Positions 1 to 7,640 of a DNA stretch of 13,461 bases are shown here, one piece after another; within the stretch, counting starts at the first letter, position 1, and the number at the start of each line of letters is the position of its first letter. Made by a program: the position numbers and the translations under genes. The stretch spans positions 1-13,461 of the forward strand of contig JAGGTT010000220.1 of assembly GCA_021163565.1 (NCBI GenBank), read 5' to 3'. The DNA comes from Candidatus Tharpella sp. (GTDB lineage Bacteria; Desulfobacterota; Anaeroferrophillalia; Anaeroferrophillales; Tharpellaceae). Below the pieces are notes generated by a model, which saw only the letters and a list, made by a program, of their open reading frames with translations, was not told where the DNA came from and made no database searches.

Positions 1-449
1 ATATCGCCCTGCGTCTCGATAACAGTGAGCTACCCGAAAATCCGTGTTTCCATTGCTCACGCTGGAAGCGCAAACTTCTTTTTGATTATGCGGTCCGGGA
101 AAATATCGGCAAGATCGCTTTCGGTCATCATCGTGATGATATTCTTGAGACCGCGCTTTTAAATCTCTTTTACGGTAGCAGCTTCAGTACCATGCGGCCC
201 CACCAGGAGCTTTTTTCCGGTCGTTTAACGATTATCAGACCACTGGCCTATCTTGATGAAAAGGATGTTATATCTTACTGCTCCCATTATTTCCTGCCGC
301 TTGATTCGCCGCCGTGTCGCTTTCAGAAGGCCAGCGGTAAACGGGCGGCAATGAAGGAGCTTCTGCACAATCTTGAAAAAGATAATTCCAAAGTCAGAAA
401 AAGCCTCTTTCACGCACTGCGTAATGTTCGTCAGGAGTATCTTTTATAA
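1..449 (+). CDS. ttcA: TtcA-like tRNA 2-thiocytidine synthetase, 3' part (5' end outside window)
   Basis: The open frame runs in from the left edge (first full codon at position 3) and stops at 447-449, so the N-terminal PP-loop ATP-binding motif is not visible. What remains fits the C-terminal part of TtcA, the ATP-dependent Fe-S enzyme that thiolates C32 of certain tRNAs. The motif PCFHCSRWKR supplies the CxxC pair (codons 45-47 and 54-56). It is followed by the family hallmark GHHRDDILETALLNLFYG and a downstream PPC whose cysteine (315-317) matches the third cluster ligand of E. coli TtcA. The second cysteine of the E. coli PCNLC motif is absent, but it is not a known ligand. The C-terminus ends in EYLL. 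Group-level assignment is firm. Exact identity within the TtcA/TtuA superfamily is less certain because the N-terminus is missing. Confidence 0.82.
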   Translation, partial: IALRLDNSELPENPCFHCSRWKRKLLFDYAVRENIGKIAFGHHRDDILETALLNLFYGSSFSTMRPHQELFSGRLTIIRPLAYLDEKDVISYCSHYFLPLDSPPCRFQKASGKRAAMKELLHNLEKDNSKVRKSLFHALRNVRQEYLL

Positions 450-555
450 GAGGCGAGTCATATTTTGCCGGATCGATGTTGGTTGGATTATGATTAATAT
501 GTTTGTCACATCAGGGGCCGCATTGATTGGGCCGGTAGTAATTTACAGAAAGAGC

Positions 556-561
556 AAGAGG
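556..561 (+). promoter_or_regulatory. Ribosome binding site of the UbiD-family gene
   Basis: AAGAGG lies 9 nt upstream of the ATG at 571 and supports that start. The site overlaps the end of a possible 24-codon frame (490-564). Confidence 0.6.
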
Positions 562-570
562 TAGCTTGAT

Positions 571-2415
571 ATGGGTTACAGAACACTGGCTGATTGTGTC
601 GCCGATCTAAAACGGCATAAGATGTTGCGCGAGATCGATTGTGAACTTGATCCAAATCTGGATATCGGTATCATTCAGCGCCGGGTCTGCGCAGCCCGGG
701 GGCCGGCCTTGCTCTTTACCAAGGTTAAAGGTTGTGGATTTCCGATGCTGGGTAACCTTTTCGGTACTTTAGAGCGCACGCAATTTATTTTTCGGGACGC
801 ATTGCAAAGAATTAAACTGCTCTCCGATCTGAAAACCGATCCAACTTCAGTCTTAAGTCAACCGGCCCGTTTACGTCACTTGCCTCAGGCTCTGTTGCAT
901 CTTCTGCCCCGGCGGGTACCTGAGGGCCCGGCGATGATGCGGCAAACCCTGATCGACCGGCTGCCGCAGCTTAAATCGTGGCCCGATGACGGCGGGGCGT
1001 TTATCACATTGCCGCAGATCTATTCCGAGGATCCAACCCGGCCCGGTTGGCGGTCATCCAATCTGGGCATGTACCGGGTGCAGATTTCCGGTGGAGAATA
1101 CGATCCCGGCCGTGAAGTCGGGCTCCATTATCAACTCCATCGCGGTATCGGACTGCATCATGCTGCGGCCCGGGAACGGGGTTTGCCGTTGCAAGTAAAC
1201 ATTATCGTCGGGGGGCCGCCGTCTCTGGCTTTAGCGGCGGTGATGCCGCTGCCCGACGGCATGCCGGAACTCTCATTCGCCGGACTTTTAGGTGGTCACC
1301 GTCTCTCACTTATCCAACCGGACGGTTGTCTGCCGTTACCGGCTGAAGCCGACTTTTGTCTCTGCGGTACCATTGTTGAGGACAAGTTATTACCTGAAGG
1401 GCCGTTTGGGGATCATTTGGGATACTATAGTCTGCGACATGATTTTCCAGTGCTCAGAATTGACAAAGTATATCATCGCCCCGGAGCGATTTGGCCCTTT
1501 ACAACGGTTGGTCGCCCGCCGCAGGAGGATACCACTTTCGGTAAATTTATTCATGAACTCACCGGTGATCTGATCCCTTCGGTATTACCCGGAGTTACGG
1601 GTGTGCACGCGGTTGATGCCGCTGGAGTACATCCCCTGCTTATGGCCCAGGGCAGTGAACGTTATCTACCCTATGAAGAGCGTCGGATTCCGCGTGAACT
1701 GCTGACTCAGGGCAATGCTATTTTAGGTCAGGGGCAACTCTCCCTGGCTAAATATCTTATGATTGTTGCGAAAGAGGATAATCCGCAGCTTGACTTAAAT
1801 GATATACCGGTTTTTCTGGCGCATCTTCTTGAAAGAGTTGATTGGCATCGCGATCTTCATTTTCAGACCCAGACGACCATTGATACCTTGGACTATTCCG
1901 GTTCCGGGCTTAATCGAGGTTCAAAAGTTGTTATCGCAGCAGTGGGGAAAAAGCGGCGTGATCTTGTCAGCAGCTGGCCCTCTGAGTGGCAGTTGAGTGC
2001 TGGTTTTACGAGTCCCTTTGTCGTATTGCCTGGTATTTTTGTAGTTTCAGGTCCACCATGTCGGGGAAAAAGTCGGATTCAGGCCCGGGCTGAGATTGAG
2101 GCTCTGCTCAAGGTTCTGTCGCAAAACCGGCCAGATGACCGGATCCCGCTGCTGGTTGTGGTTGACGATAGTGAATTTGCGGCGAGGAGGCTCGATAATT
2201 TTCTCTGGCTGACATTCACCCGTTCCGACCCGGCTCAGGATATCTACGGGGTCAGGGCTGAAATTCACGATAAACACTGGGGCTGTGACCATCTGCTGGT
2301 ACTTGACGCTCGTTATAAAGAACATCATGCACCGCTGCTGATCGAGGATGTGAAGAGGGTCAAAAAAGTTGAAAAAATGGCGGCCAGGGGCGGCCCGTTA
2401 TTCGGTTTGTTTTAA
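571..2415 (+). CDS. UbiD-family prenyl-FMN-dependent decarboxylase (menaquinone/ubiquinone-type)
   Basis: This 614-residue protein is a UbiD-family (de)carboxylase. The family uses prenylated FMN, made by UbiX, to decarboxylate aromatic acids, including quinone-ring precursors. The sequence shows NLGMYR at 164-169 with R169 as the catalytic arginine, the GGPPSLALAAVMPLPDG stretch near 210-227, and EGPFGDH at 276-282. The last supplies E276 and D281, equivalent to the E-R-E/D acid network of Fdc1/UbiD. The C-terminal half has ERYLPYEERRIPRELL, VVVDDSEFAARRLDNFLW and DPAQDIYGV, typical of the cofactor/oligomerisation domain. It is longer than E. coli UbiD (about 497 residues). Roughly 600-residue homologues are known in epsilonproteobacteria that use the futalosine route, so a menaquinone role is a reasonable inference, but the substrate cannot be read from sequence. 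The start is supported by AAGAGG 9 nt upstream. It converges on the aldolase gene, with only 21 bp between stops. Confidence 0.9.
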   Translation: MGYRTLADCVADLKRHKMLREIDCELDPNLDIGIIQRRVCAARGPALLFTKVKGCGFPMLGNLFGTLERTQFIFRDALQRIKLLSDLKTDPTSVLSQPARLRHLPQALLHLLPRRVPEGPAMMRQTLIDRLPQLKSWPDDGGAFITLPQIYSEDPTRPGWRSSNLGMYRVQISGGEYDPGREVGLHYQLHRGIGLHHAAARERGLPLQVNIIVGGPPSLALAAVMPLPDGMPELSFAGLLGGHRLSLIQPDGCLPLPAEADFCLCGTIVEDKLLPEGPFGDHLGYYSLRHDFPVLRIDKVYHRPGAIWPFTTVGRPPQEDTTFGKFIHELTGDLIPSVLPGVTGVHAVDAAGVHPLLMAQGSERYLPYEERRIPRELLTQGNAILGQGQLSLAKYLMIVAKEDNPQLDLNDIPVFLAHLLERVDWHRDLHFQTQTTIDTLDYSGSGLNRGSKVVIAAVGKKRRDLVSSWPSEWQLSAGFTSPFVVLPGIFVVSGPPCRGKSRIQARAEIEALLKVLSQNRPDDRIPLLVVVDDSEFAARRLDNFLWLTFTRSDPAQDIYGVRAEIHDKHWGCDHLLVLDARYKEHHAPLLIEDVKRVKKVEKMAARGGPLFGLF

Positions 2416-2436
2416 ATTGTAATCACGGATTCTGGT

Positions 2437-3432
2437 TCAGTATCGGTCAGCACTGCCTAAAACGGTTCGATTTTTATCGATAATCATCTTTGTTAATTCA
2501 TCCCGGGCTGGGCCTAAGTATTTTCTGGGGTCGAACTCCTGTGGTTTTTCGGTAAAGGTTTTGCGAATCATTGCCGTCATTACCAGGCGGCCGTCGGAAT
2601 CGATATTGATTTTACAGACAGCTGATTTGGCGGCTTGGCGCAGTTGCTCGGCGGGAATACCGACCGCAGCTTCAAGCTTGCCACCATTCTGGTTGATGGT
2701 TGCAACATATTTGGGCAGAACCGAACTTGAGCCATGCAGAACGATGGCAAACCCGGGAATTCTTTTTTCAATCTCATCCAGGATATCAAACCGGAGTGGT
2801 GGTGGTACCAGAATCCCCTGCGGGTTACGGGTACACTGTTCGGGTTTGAATTTATAGGCGCCGTGAGAAGTGCCGATAGAGATGGCAAGTGAGTCGACCC
2901 CGGTCCGGCGGACAAAGTCTTCAACCTGGTCAGGGTCGGTATAGATCGACTTGGCGGCTACCACATCATCTTCAATCCCGGCCAACACCCCGAGTTCGCC
3001 TTCAACTGAGACATCGAAGCGGTGTGCGTATTCCACGACTTTTGCGGTAAGGGCAACATTTTCATCGTAATTAAGATGGGAACCATCAATCATTACCGAT
3101 GAGAAACCACTTTCAATGCAGGAGATACAGAGCTCCAGGGAGTCTCCGTGGTCTAAATGCAGGGCTATCGGGTTTTGATATCCGGCTTTGCGGGCCATGG
3201 CCACCGCTCCTTCAGCCAGGTAGCGGAGCAGAGTCTGATCCGCATATTTACGGGCTCCGCTTGAGACCTGGAGAATTACCGGTGAATTTGATTGACCGCA
3301 ACCATTAACAATGGCTTGCAACTGCTCCATATTGTTGAAGTTATATGCCGGGACAGCATAACCTTCAGCAAAAGCTTTCTTAAACATCTCCTGGGTATTT
3401 ACAAACCCTAGATTTTTATAATTTACTGTCAT
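2437..3432 (-). CDS. fba: Class II (zinc) fructose-1,6-bisphosphate aldolase
   Basis: This 331-residue class II aldolase would reversibly cleave fructose-1,6-bisphosphate to DHAP and glyceraldehyde-3-phosphate in the cytosol. Visible hallmarks are HLDHG at 92-96 (D94 catalytic, H95 zinc ligand), IDGSHL at 115-120, VEGELG at 143-148, GTSHG at 187-191 (H190 zinc ligand) and LHGSSS at 232-237 (H233 zinc ligand). NID at 276-278 contacts substrate in the family. Length and motif order are normal, with no truncation. ATG is preceded by GGAG about 8 nt upstream. The gene begins 17 nt after the stop of the PATAN protein gene, so it is probably transcribed as the last gene of that operon. Other ketose-bisphosphate aldolases (tagatose or sulfofructose types) share these motifs, but fructose bisphosphate is the likeliest substrate. 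Confidence 0.92.
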   Translation of the reverse strand: MTVNYKNLGFVNTQEMFKKAFAEGYAVPAYNFNNMEQLQAIVNGCGQSNSPVILQVSSGARKYADQTLLRYLAEGAVAMARKAGYQNPIALHLDHGDSLELCISCIESGFSSVMIDGSHLNYDENVALTAKVVEYAHRFDVSVEGELGVLAGIEDDVVAAKSIYTDPDQVEDFVRRTGVDSLAISIGTSHGAYKFKPEQCTRNPQGILVPPPLRFDILDEIEKRIPGFAIVLHGSSSVLPKYVATINQNGGKLEAAVGIPAEQLRQAAKSAVCKINIDSDGRLVMTAMIRKTFTEKPQEFDPRKYLGPARDELTKMIIDKNRTVLGSADRY

Positions 3433-3449
3433 CGGTTTAACTCCATTAA

Positions 3450-4478
3450 TTATTCTGATTGGTTAGGATTATCTTGTTTAAGGAGCTCACGCGCCAGTTT
3501 TTGTGTCATCTGCTGATCCGCCTCGAGATTGTCAATTATAGCTGAAAACAGGGTCGGGCGCTTCAGGCTGCCGCGGCCATTGCCAAACTCAACTGTGAGA
3601 AAGGTAGATAGAAGCAGGGCGCCACTCAATATAAGCAGAGCAATGCCGGTCAAATTCCGAATTTGCACCGGTTCTGGTGATTTTCTGAGTTGATAGCCTG
3701 TTTCAGTGGTTGCCAATGCAACAACATTGCGATTTATAAAATTTATAATTGTATCGCAGGAGTGAAATTGGCCGGTGATGGAAGTTTCGATAATTTCCTG
3801 CAGGGAGCGGCGGCCGTCAAAAAGTTTATAGACCTCAAATTCACCTTGATCAAATTGATCTTTTAATCCCTCCTGCAGGAGAATACCATTTACTCCTGAA
3901 GATTCATCATCACTTAAAGTCAGACTGTTTTCAAAGATTCGATCCAGAGGTTGCAGCCTCTTTTTCATGACCGCCATTTCATCAATCTGCCGTAGAGATT
4001 CCAGGATGATGAAATTTACATCCTGAGGCGCGAGAAAGGGGTGATGGTTAATTTTGTCGGCCGGAATAAATTTGTAACGGCCTTTAGTCCATTGCAGGGT
4101 GATGACGAATGATTCAATCAGACGTCGCAGGTTGGTTCTTTCCAGCTCCTCACGGTTGCTGATATTTTTACTGATCAGGATTTTTTCAAGATCATGATTC
4201 GTGTCTAAATAATTATCTTTATGTAGTGAGATGAGCTGGCTGTCACTCAGGATACTGCTCTGTTTGAGAATGTTTTTAAGCTCGAGTACATGATTGGAGA
4301 ATTCGCAGTCAAAATCAACCAGAGATCCTTCATTGAAAGACCATGAACAGATGCCGTCACTGCTTTTGACTGTCAAAAACCCCGATTTTGCTTGTTGGGT
4401 AATGAGCTGCATGATATCAGTCAATTCAAAATTTTCAAGGTTGGCGTCCAAGCCTTTAGTGACCCAGGTGTTGTTCAT
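3450..4478 (-). CDS. PATAN-domain (DUF4388) protein with one C-terminal membrane segment
   Basis: This 342-residue protein opens with a DUF4388/PATAN domain (about 10-165). It is recognised by LENFELTDIMQLITQQAKSG, then FLTVKSSDGICSWSFNEGSLVDFDC, the usual beta-hairpin 'GSLVDA'-like turn, and the later WTKGRYKF. A second module (about 205-265: FEVYKLFDGRRSLQEIIETS followed by a short helix-rich segment) looks like the winged-helix-type repeat that often follows PATAN. A hydrophobic stretch at 276-297 is a single membrane span, followed by a polar tail of about 45 residues. PATAN domains occur in bacterial signalling proteins with GTPases, TPRs and receiver domains; their ligand is generally unknown. 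Its ATG overlaps the stop of the upstream TPR/zinc-ribbon membrane protein by 4 nt (ATGA), implying translational coupling. It likely works with that protein and the MglA-like GTPase. Function is otherwise inferred. Confidence 0.8.
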   Translation of the reverse strand: MNNTWVTKGLDANLENFELTDIMQLITQQAKSGFLTVKSSDGICSWSFNEGSLVDFDCEFSNHVLELKNILKQSSILSDSQLISLHKDNYLDTNHDLEKILISKNISNREELERTNLRRLIESFVITLQWTKGRYKFIPADKINHHPFLAPQDVNFIILESLRQIDEMAVMKKRLQPLDRIFENSLTLSDDESSGVNGILLQEGLKDQFDQGEFEVYKLFDGRRSLQEIIETSITGQFHSCDTIINFINRNVVALATTETGYQLRKSPEPVQIRNLTGIALLILSGALLLSTFLTVEFGNGRGSLKRPTLFSAIIDNLEADQQMTQKLARELLKQDNPNQSE

Positions 4479-6367
4479 GGGTTACCTCTTGAAAATTTGT
4501 GGCGTCGCTTGGGGGAGAGCATGAATATGAGAATTATAAAATTAAGGGACCAGATAATAAACGGTAGTAAAGTGTTGATCCATGCAGTTGAGGGTGGAAA
4601 TGGTGCCATAATTGTCGTTTGACAAATGAGATGATTGTAAAACCACAGGACCGTCAAAAACATTAAGCCGGATCCGATCATGGTGTAGCCGGCAAACATG
4701 GGGTAAGATCCCGGTATCAGAACCCAGGTTACTGCTTTAACTATCTTCAGAGGATGCAATTTCGAACTATTTGTCATTACTCTGAAACCGTTCAACAGTG
4801 AGCTCGTTTGTGAGCTATTGTTCATATGACAGATCGGACAGTGTTTTTCTTTAAGTTTTTGCACTGGATGAAACATTCGTCCGCAATTGGAACATATCCT
4901 GCGGTTGGCCGGAGTTTGGTATAAAAAGTAGATGAGGCCTGCCAGTGAAACACTAATCAGGATAAAATAGAGAATTATGTTGACTCCTGGAAAGAGAACC
5001 TGCTGGAAGAATTCCGGTAAATAAATCTTTTTACCCGGTTGTGCGTCGGCGTAACGGCGGTAAAAATTTTCAGGCAGGTTCATAAAAAACAGCCTTGTTC
5101 CAGAGCGTAACTCGGATTCACTGTTGCTGATGTCAGTCTGAACTTTACTTAAACTCGGATCAAGTTTGAATGCTTTGGCTAAAGCCTGTGAACTTTTTTG
5201 CAGATTAAAATTTTTCTGAATATAGGTGACGCTGAGATTGTAGTATGGGATTCCGGAATCCTTTTCAAACTTAGCAGCTTTTACAAAGAGAGCTTCACTC
5301 TTTTCGTAGTTGCCTTGCAGAATGTAAAGATTGGCCAGGTTGTTGTAGACCGCTCCGATCTTAACTCTATCGTCAATGATTTTTTCCAGAAAAAACGTAG
5401 CTTTGGCATATTCTCGGCGCCGGCGGGCCGCTTCTGCCTGAGCGAAGAGTTGCAGGACGAGTTGACTCTGGTTGGTGGCCGGTTGAGTCAGGTATGCTTC
5501 GTTGTCTTCGCTATTGATACCTGAGGTGGAAGAGCGTGCCGCCTTGAAAAAAGATGAGTCTAAAGCCAGAAGCGAAGCCATGCCTTTTTCATAAGCCAGG
5601 GGTACGATAATCAAGGAGGCAACCAACAGTAACAGGGCAATTATGTCATTCCGGGTAGCCAGTAGAGCCAGAGATACAGACAAAATAAGCAGGCCGAGCA
5701 AGGGCGCGGGCAGTACTATTATTAGAAACGCTACTGTAAGAGAGATTAAAATGGTTTTTAATCTGCCTTGGTTACTTAAATTTAGATTCCCCTTGTCACA
5801 AAAAGCACGGTAATATTTAATGCTGAGGATCAGAGAGAGGAAAAATAGAAGAGCGAGTGGGGTAAAGGCCAGTGCCAACCAGAAAAAAGTTGAGGCGTAG
5901 AGACTTTCGAGGGGGTTTGACTGAAATTTTTTCAGCGCCCGGAAAAGGCTCATTAACGAGGTCGGATACCGATGTTGTTCGAACATGAGCTTGCAAAAAG
6001 CGGTTTCTGGAAAGGAATATTCTGGAGAGATCCTGATGGCTGCAGTTGTCAGGGTCTCTTTAACCACCGGAGAGAGCTTGTCATCAGCAGCCATCTGTAT
6101 AAGAGCCAGAGAATAATAACTTATATTTTTAAAGTTGCTTTGTTGCTGAATATTGATGAACCGGTCTACAGCCGGTTTAAGAGAGTCGCAAGATGGAGGT
6201 TGCTGACTGATAATCTCCTGCCAAGCATCTTGCAAGTTGGAATCGGCCCGGACCTCGGTCGGCAGAATCTGTACAAACAGTAACAGGATTATGCTCAACA
6301 GGATCAAAGAGTAAGCTGTGCCTGGTTTTTCTCTGAGGCAGCTTCTTTTTGTGGTTGATTTAAGCAT
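4475..6367 (-). CDS. Signal-peptide, multi-span membrane protein with TPRs and a zinc ribbon
   Basis: This is a 630-residue protein from the chosen ATG. Residues 1-41 form a convincing signal peptide: a basic n-region, a long Leu/Ile core and VRA|DS. Hydrophobic spans follow at about 160-184, 204-259 (probably two or three) and 460-483, with two more near 546-576 and 594-616. TPR helices occupy about 306-406 (AEAARRRREYAKATFFLEKI, then VYNNLANLYILQGNYEKSEA). A CxxC...CxxC zinc ribbon (C492, C495, C510, C513) sits just after the span at 460-483. No catalytic motif was recognised, so a scaffold or assembly role at the membrane is inferred. The frame is open up to GTG 6437-6439, but that start and the ATG at 6418 lack a ribosome site. 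The ATG at 6367 has AAGAG 9 nt upstream and exposes the signal peptide, so it was chosen. Downstream it overlaps the PATAN gene by 4 nt. Confidence 0.78.
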   Translation of the reverse strand: MLKSTTKRSCLREKPGTAYSLILLSIILLLFVQILPTEVRADSNLQDAWQEIISQQPPSCDSLKPAVDRFINIQQQSNFKNISYYSLALIQMAADDKLSPVVKETLTTAAIRISPEYSFPETAFCKLMFEQHRYPTSLMSLFRALKKFQSNPLESLYASTFFWLALAFTPLALLFFLSLILSIKYYRAFCDKGNLNLSNQGRLKTILISLTVAFLIIVLPAPLLGLLILSVSLALLATRNDIIALLLLVASLIIVPLAYEKGMASLLALDSSFFKAARSSTSGINSEDNEAYLTQPATNQSQLVLQLFAQAEAARRRREYAKATFFLEKIIDDRVKIGAVYNNLANLYILQGNYEKSEALFVKAAKFEKDSGIPYYNLSVTYIQKNFNLQKSSQALAKAFKLDPSLSKVQTDISNSESELRSGTRLFFMNLPENFYRRYADAQPGKKIYLPEFFQQVLFPGVNIILYFILISVSLAGLIYFLYQTPANRRICSNCGRMFHPVQKLKEKHCPICHMNNSSQTSSLLNGFRVMTNSSKLHPLKIVKAVTWVLIPGSYPMFAGYTMIGSGLMFLTVLWFYNHLICQTTIMAPFPPSTAWINTLLPFIIWSLNFIILIFMLSPKRRHKFSRGNP

Positions 6368-6376
6368 GATTTTTAG

Positions 6377-6381
6377 CTCTT
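6377..6381 (-). promoter_or_regulatory. Ribosome binding site deciding the start at 6367
   Basis: On the minus strand AAGAG stands 9 nt before the ATG at 6367. Neither the in-frame GTG (6439) nor the ATG (6418) has a comparable site, so this favours the shorter protein with its N-terminal signal peptide. Confidence 0.5.
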
Positions 6382-6404
6382 GTACGACTGCATGTTGATG
6401 AATT

Positions 6405-6468
6405 CGTAGAAAAGTCATGGAACGGTAGGGCAAAATCACTGCGATGCAGCAGGTAGGACTTTTTTACG
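6405..6468. repeat. 12-bp inverted repeat with 40-nt spacer
   Basis: CGTAGAAAAGTC (6405-6416) and GACTTTTTTACG (6457-6468) are inverted copies with one mismatch. That mismatch would be a G-U pair in plus-strand RNA and an A-C mismatch in minus-strand mRNA. The repeat lies in the 115-bp gap between the GTPase stop and the chosen start of the TPR/zinc-ribbon gene, so it would be in the intercistronic leader. There is no U-tract directly after the second arm, so it is not a canonical terminator. Its role is unknown, and it could be chance in AT-rich DNA. Confidence 0.4.
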
Positions 6469-6482
6469 ATACCATCATTATT

Positions 6483-7532
6483 TTAAATTGTTTTACAAAA
6501 GTCTTTAATTGCGATGGTTATGTCAATATTGAGCAGGTTTTGCTGATTACTGTCAGTCGCCAAACGCAACGGCAGTGTAATGGTGTAGGGGTTGATAATC
6601 CGAGCTTTTCCAACTTCAGCAATCTCCGGAATAAAGGGAGCTTTAGGATCTGCTGACTGTGGTGCTTCCATCCGTGTCAGTGATTCCGGTTGGTTTCCGG
6701 GAAATATGAACGGCGGGCGGGGATCGTCAGTTTTAGTTGTAATTGTAGCTGATTTCGTTTCTTGCTTGGTAATCTGTGGTGTTGATGTAGGCTTTGCTAC
6801 GGAGTCTGTCCCGGTGGCGGCAGTAGTCGTAATATCATGAGCTGCAGTGGCGGTGATGCCGGTTTCCGGAGCCGGAGGTAAAGTCTTGGTCTGAGGAGCT
6901 GCCGGTTGAATTTTTGATTTGAGAGTTGTACTCTGTTCGGTACGTTTACTCTTGCTCTTTAAATCCTGTAAAACCAGTTTGCAACAGGCTGTCAGCGTTT
7001 GTAAAACCCCATTGCCGGTGACCGCCGAAGCCGCATAACTTGTCAGGTGAGGCTGGTTGAAGAGTCGATCGAGATCCTCAATACTCATGATATCTTCGAG
7101 ATCTCTTTTATTATACTGTAGAATCAGGGGTAGTTGACTGATGTCACGATTGTAGTATTTGAGGTTCTCGATCAGATTGTTGAAACTCTCAAGATTCTCA
7201 AGTTTCATGGAGGTTTGAGAGTCCGCGACAAAGATCACCCCATCGACACCGGTTAGAACCGCCTTTCGAGTTGAGTTGTAATAGACCTGTCCCGGAACCG
7301 TGTATATCTGGAAACGGGTTTTGAATCCGCCGACATTTTCAAGCTCAATTGGCAGAAAATCAAAAAACAGAGTCCGGTCGGCATCGGTTGCCAGTGATAC
7401 CAGATTACCTCTTTGCCGAGGATTCAGTTTTTGGTGAATATATTGAACATTTGTTGTCTTGCCGCAAAGTGCCGGACCGTAGAAAACAATCTTGGCACTG
7501 ATTTCTCTCTTTTTATAGTTGAAAATTGCCAT
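6483..7532 (-). CDS. MglA-like Ras-family GTPase with Thr/Pro-rich C-terminal extension
   Basis: Residues 1-195 are a full MglA-type small GTPase domain. They show the P-loop GPALCGKTTN (19-28), switch 1 DRTLFFDFLP (52-61) with R53 and T54, the MglA-specific TVPGQ at 78-82 replacing the classical DxxG, and the guanine-specifying NKRD at 141-144. SAVTGNG near 169-175 fits G5. R53 and Q82 match the residues known in Myxococcus MglA for GAP-stimulated hydrolysis. MglA proteins are normally about 195 residues; this one is 349. The extra part is a low-complexity Thr/Ala/Pro/Lys linker (about 195-275) and a C-terminal segment of about 75 residues (PPFIFPGN, then an Ile/Leu-rich end) that I do not recognise. 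The start is supported by AGGA 7 nt upstream. The family controls polarity, motility or protein localisation at the inner membrane. No MglB/roadblock GAP gene is seen in the window. Confidence 0.88.
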   Translation of the reverse strand: MAIFNYKKREISAKIVFYGPALCGKTTNVQYIHQKLNPRQRGNLVSLATDADRTLFFDFLPIELENVGGFKTRFQIYTVPGQVYYNSTRKAVLTGVDGVIFVADSQTSMKLENLESFNNLIENLKYYNRDISQLPLILQYNKRDLEDIMSIEDLDRLFNQPHLTSYAASAVTGNGVLQTLTACCKLVLQDLKSKSKRTEQSTTLKSKIQPAAPQTKTLPPAPETGITATAAHDITTTAATGTDSVAKPTSTPQITKQETKSATITTKTDDPRPPFIFPGNQPESLTRMEAPQSADPKAPFIPEIAEVGKARIINPYTITLPLRLATDSNQQNLLNIDITIAIKDFCKTI

Positions 7533-7640
7533 TATTATCCTAAATTTGGAGCCATAAGAGTTGATTGTAACAAATTATGGTCAGGAAACAGGTTGAAGCA
7601 TAATTTATAATTAATTATGGCTTAAGGCTCTCTAAGATCT

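Noticed and set aside
373..564. 63-codon frame overlapping the end of the TtcA-like gene
   Set aside because: The first part lies inside the TtcA coding region in another frame. Only the last 24 codons fall in the gap, and they are treated as a weak finding.
2416..2436. Bidirectional terminator between the converging UbiD and aldolase genes
   Set aside because: Only 21 bp separate the stops, and no hairpin with a T-run is visible.
5198..5524. 108-codon open frame on the plus strand opposite the TPR/zinc-ribbon gene
   Set aside because: It lies wholly inside a better supported minus-strand gene with TPR and membrane features, has no recognisable domain, and looks like an antisense shadow.
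6368..6439. In-frame GTG (6439) or ATG (6418) as start of the TPR/zinc-ribbon protein
   Set aside because: Neither has a ribosome site, and the extra 24 residues would bury the signal peptide. The ATG at 6367 has AAGAG at good spacing.
7590..7625. AT-rich imperfect dyad (CATAATT...AATTATG) upstream of the GTPase gene
   Set aside because: Arms of 7 bp made almost only of A/T are expected by chance in such DNA. No promoter pair or U-tract accompanies it.
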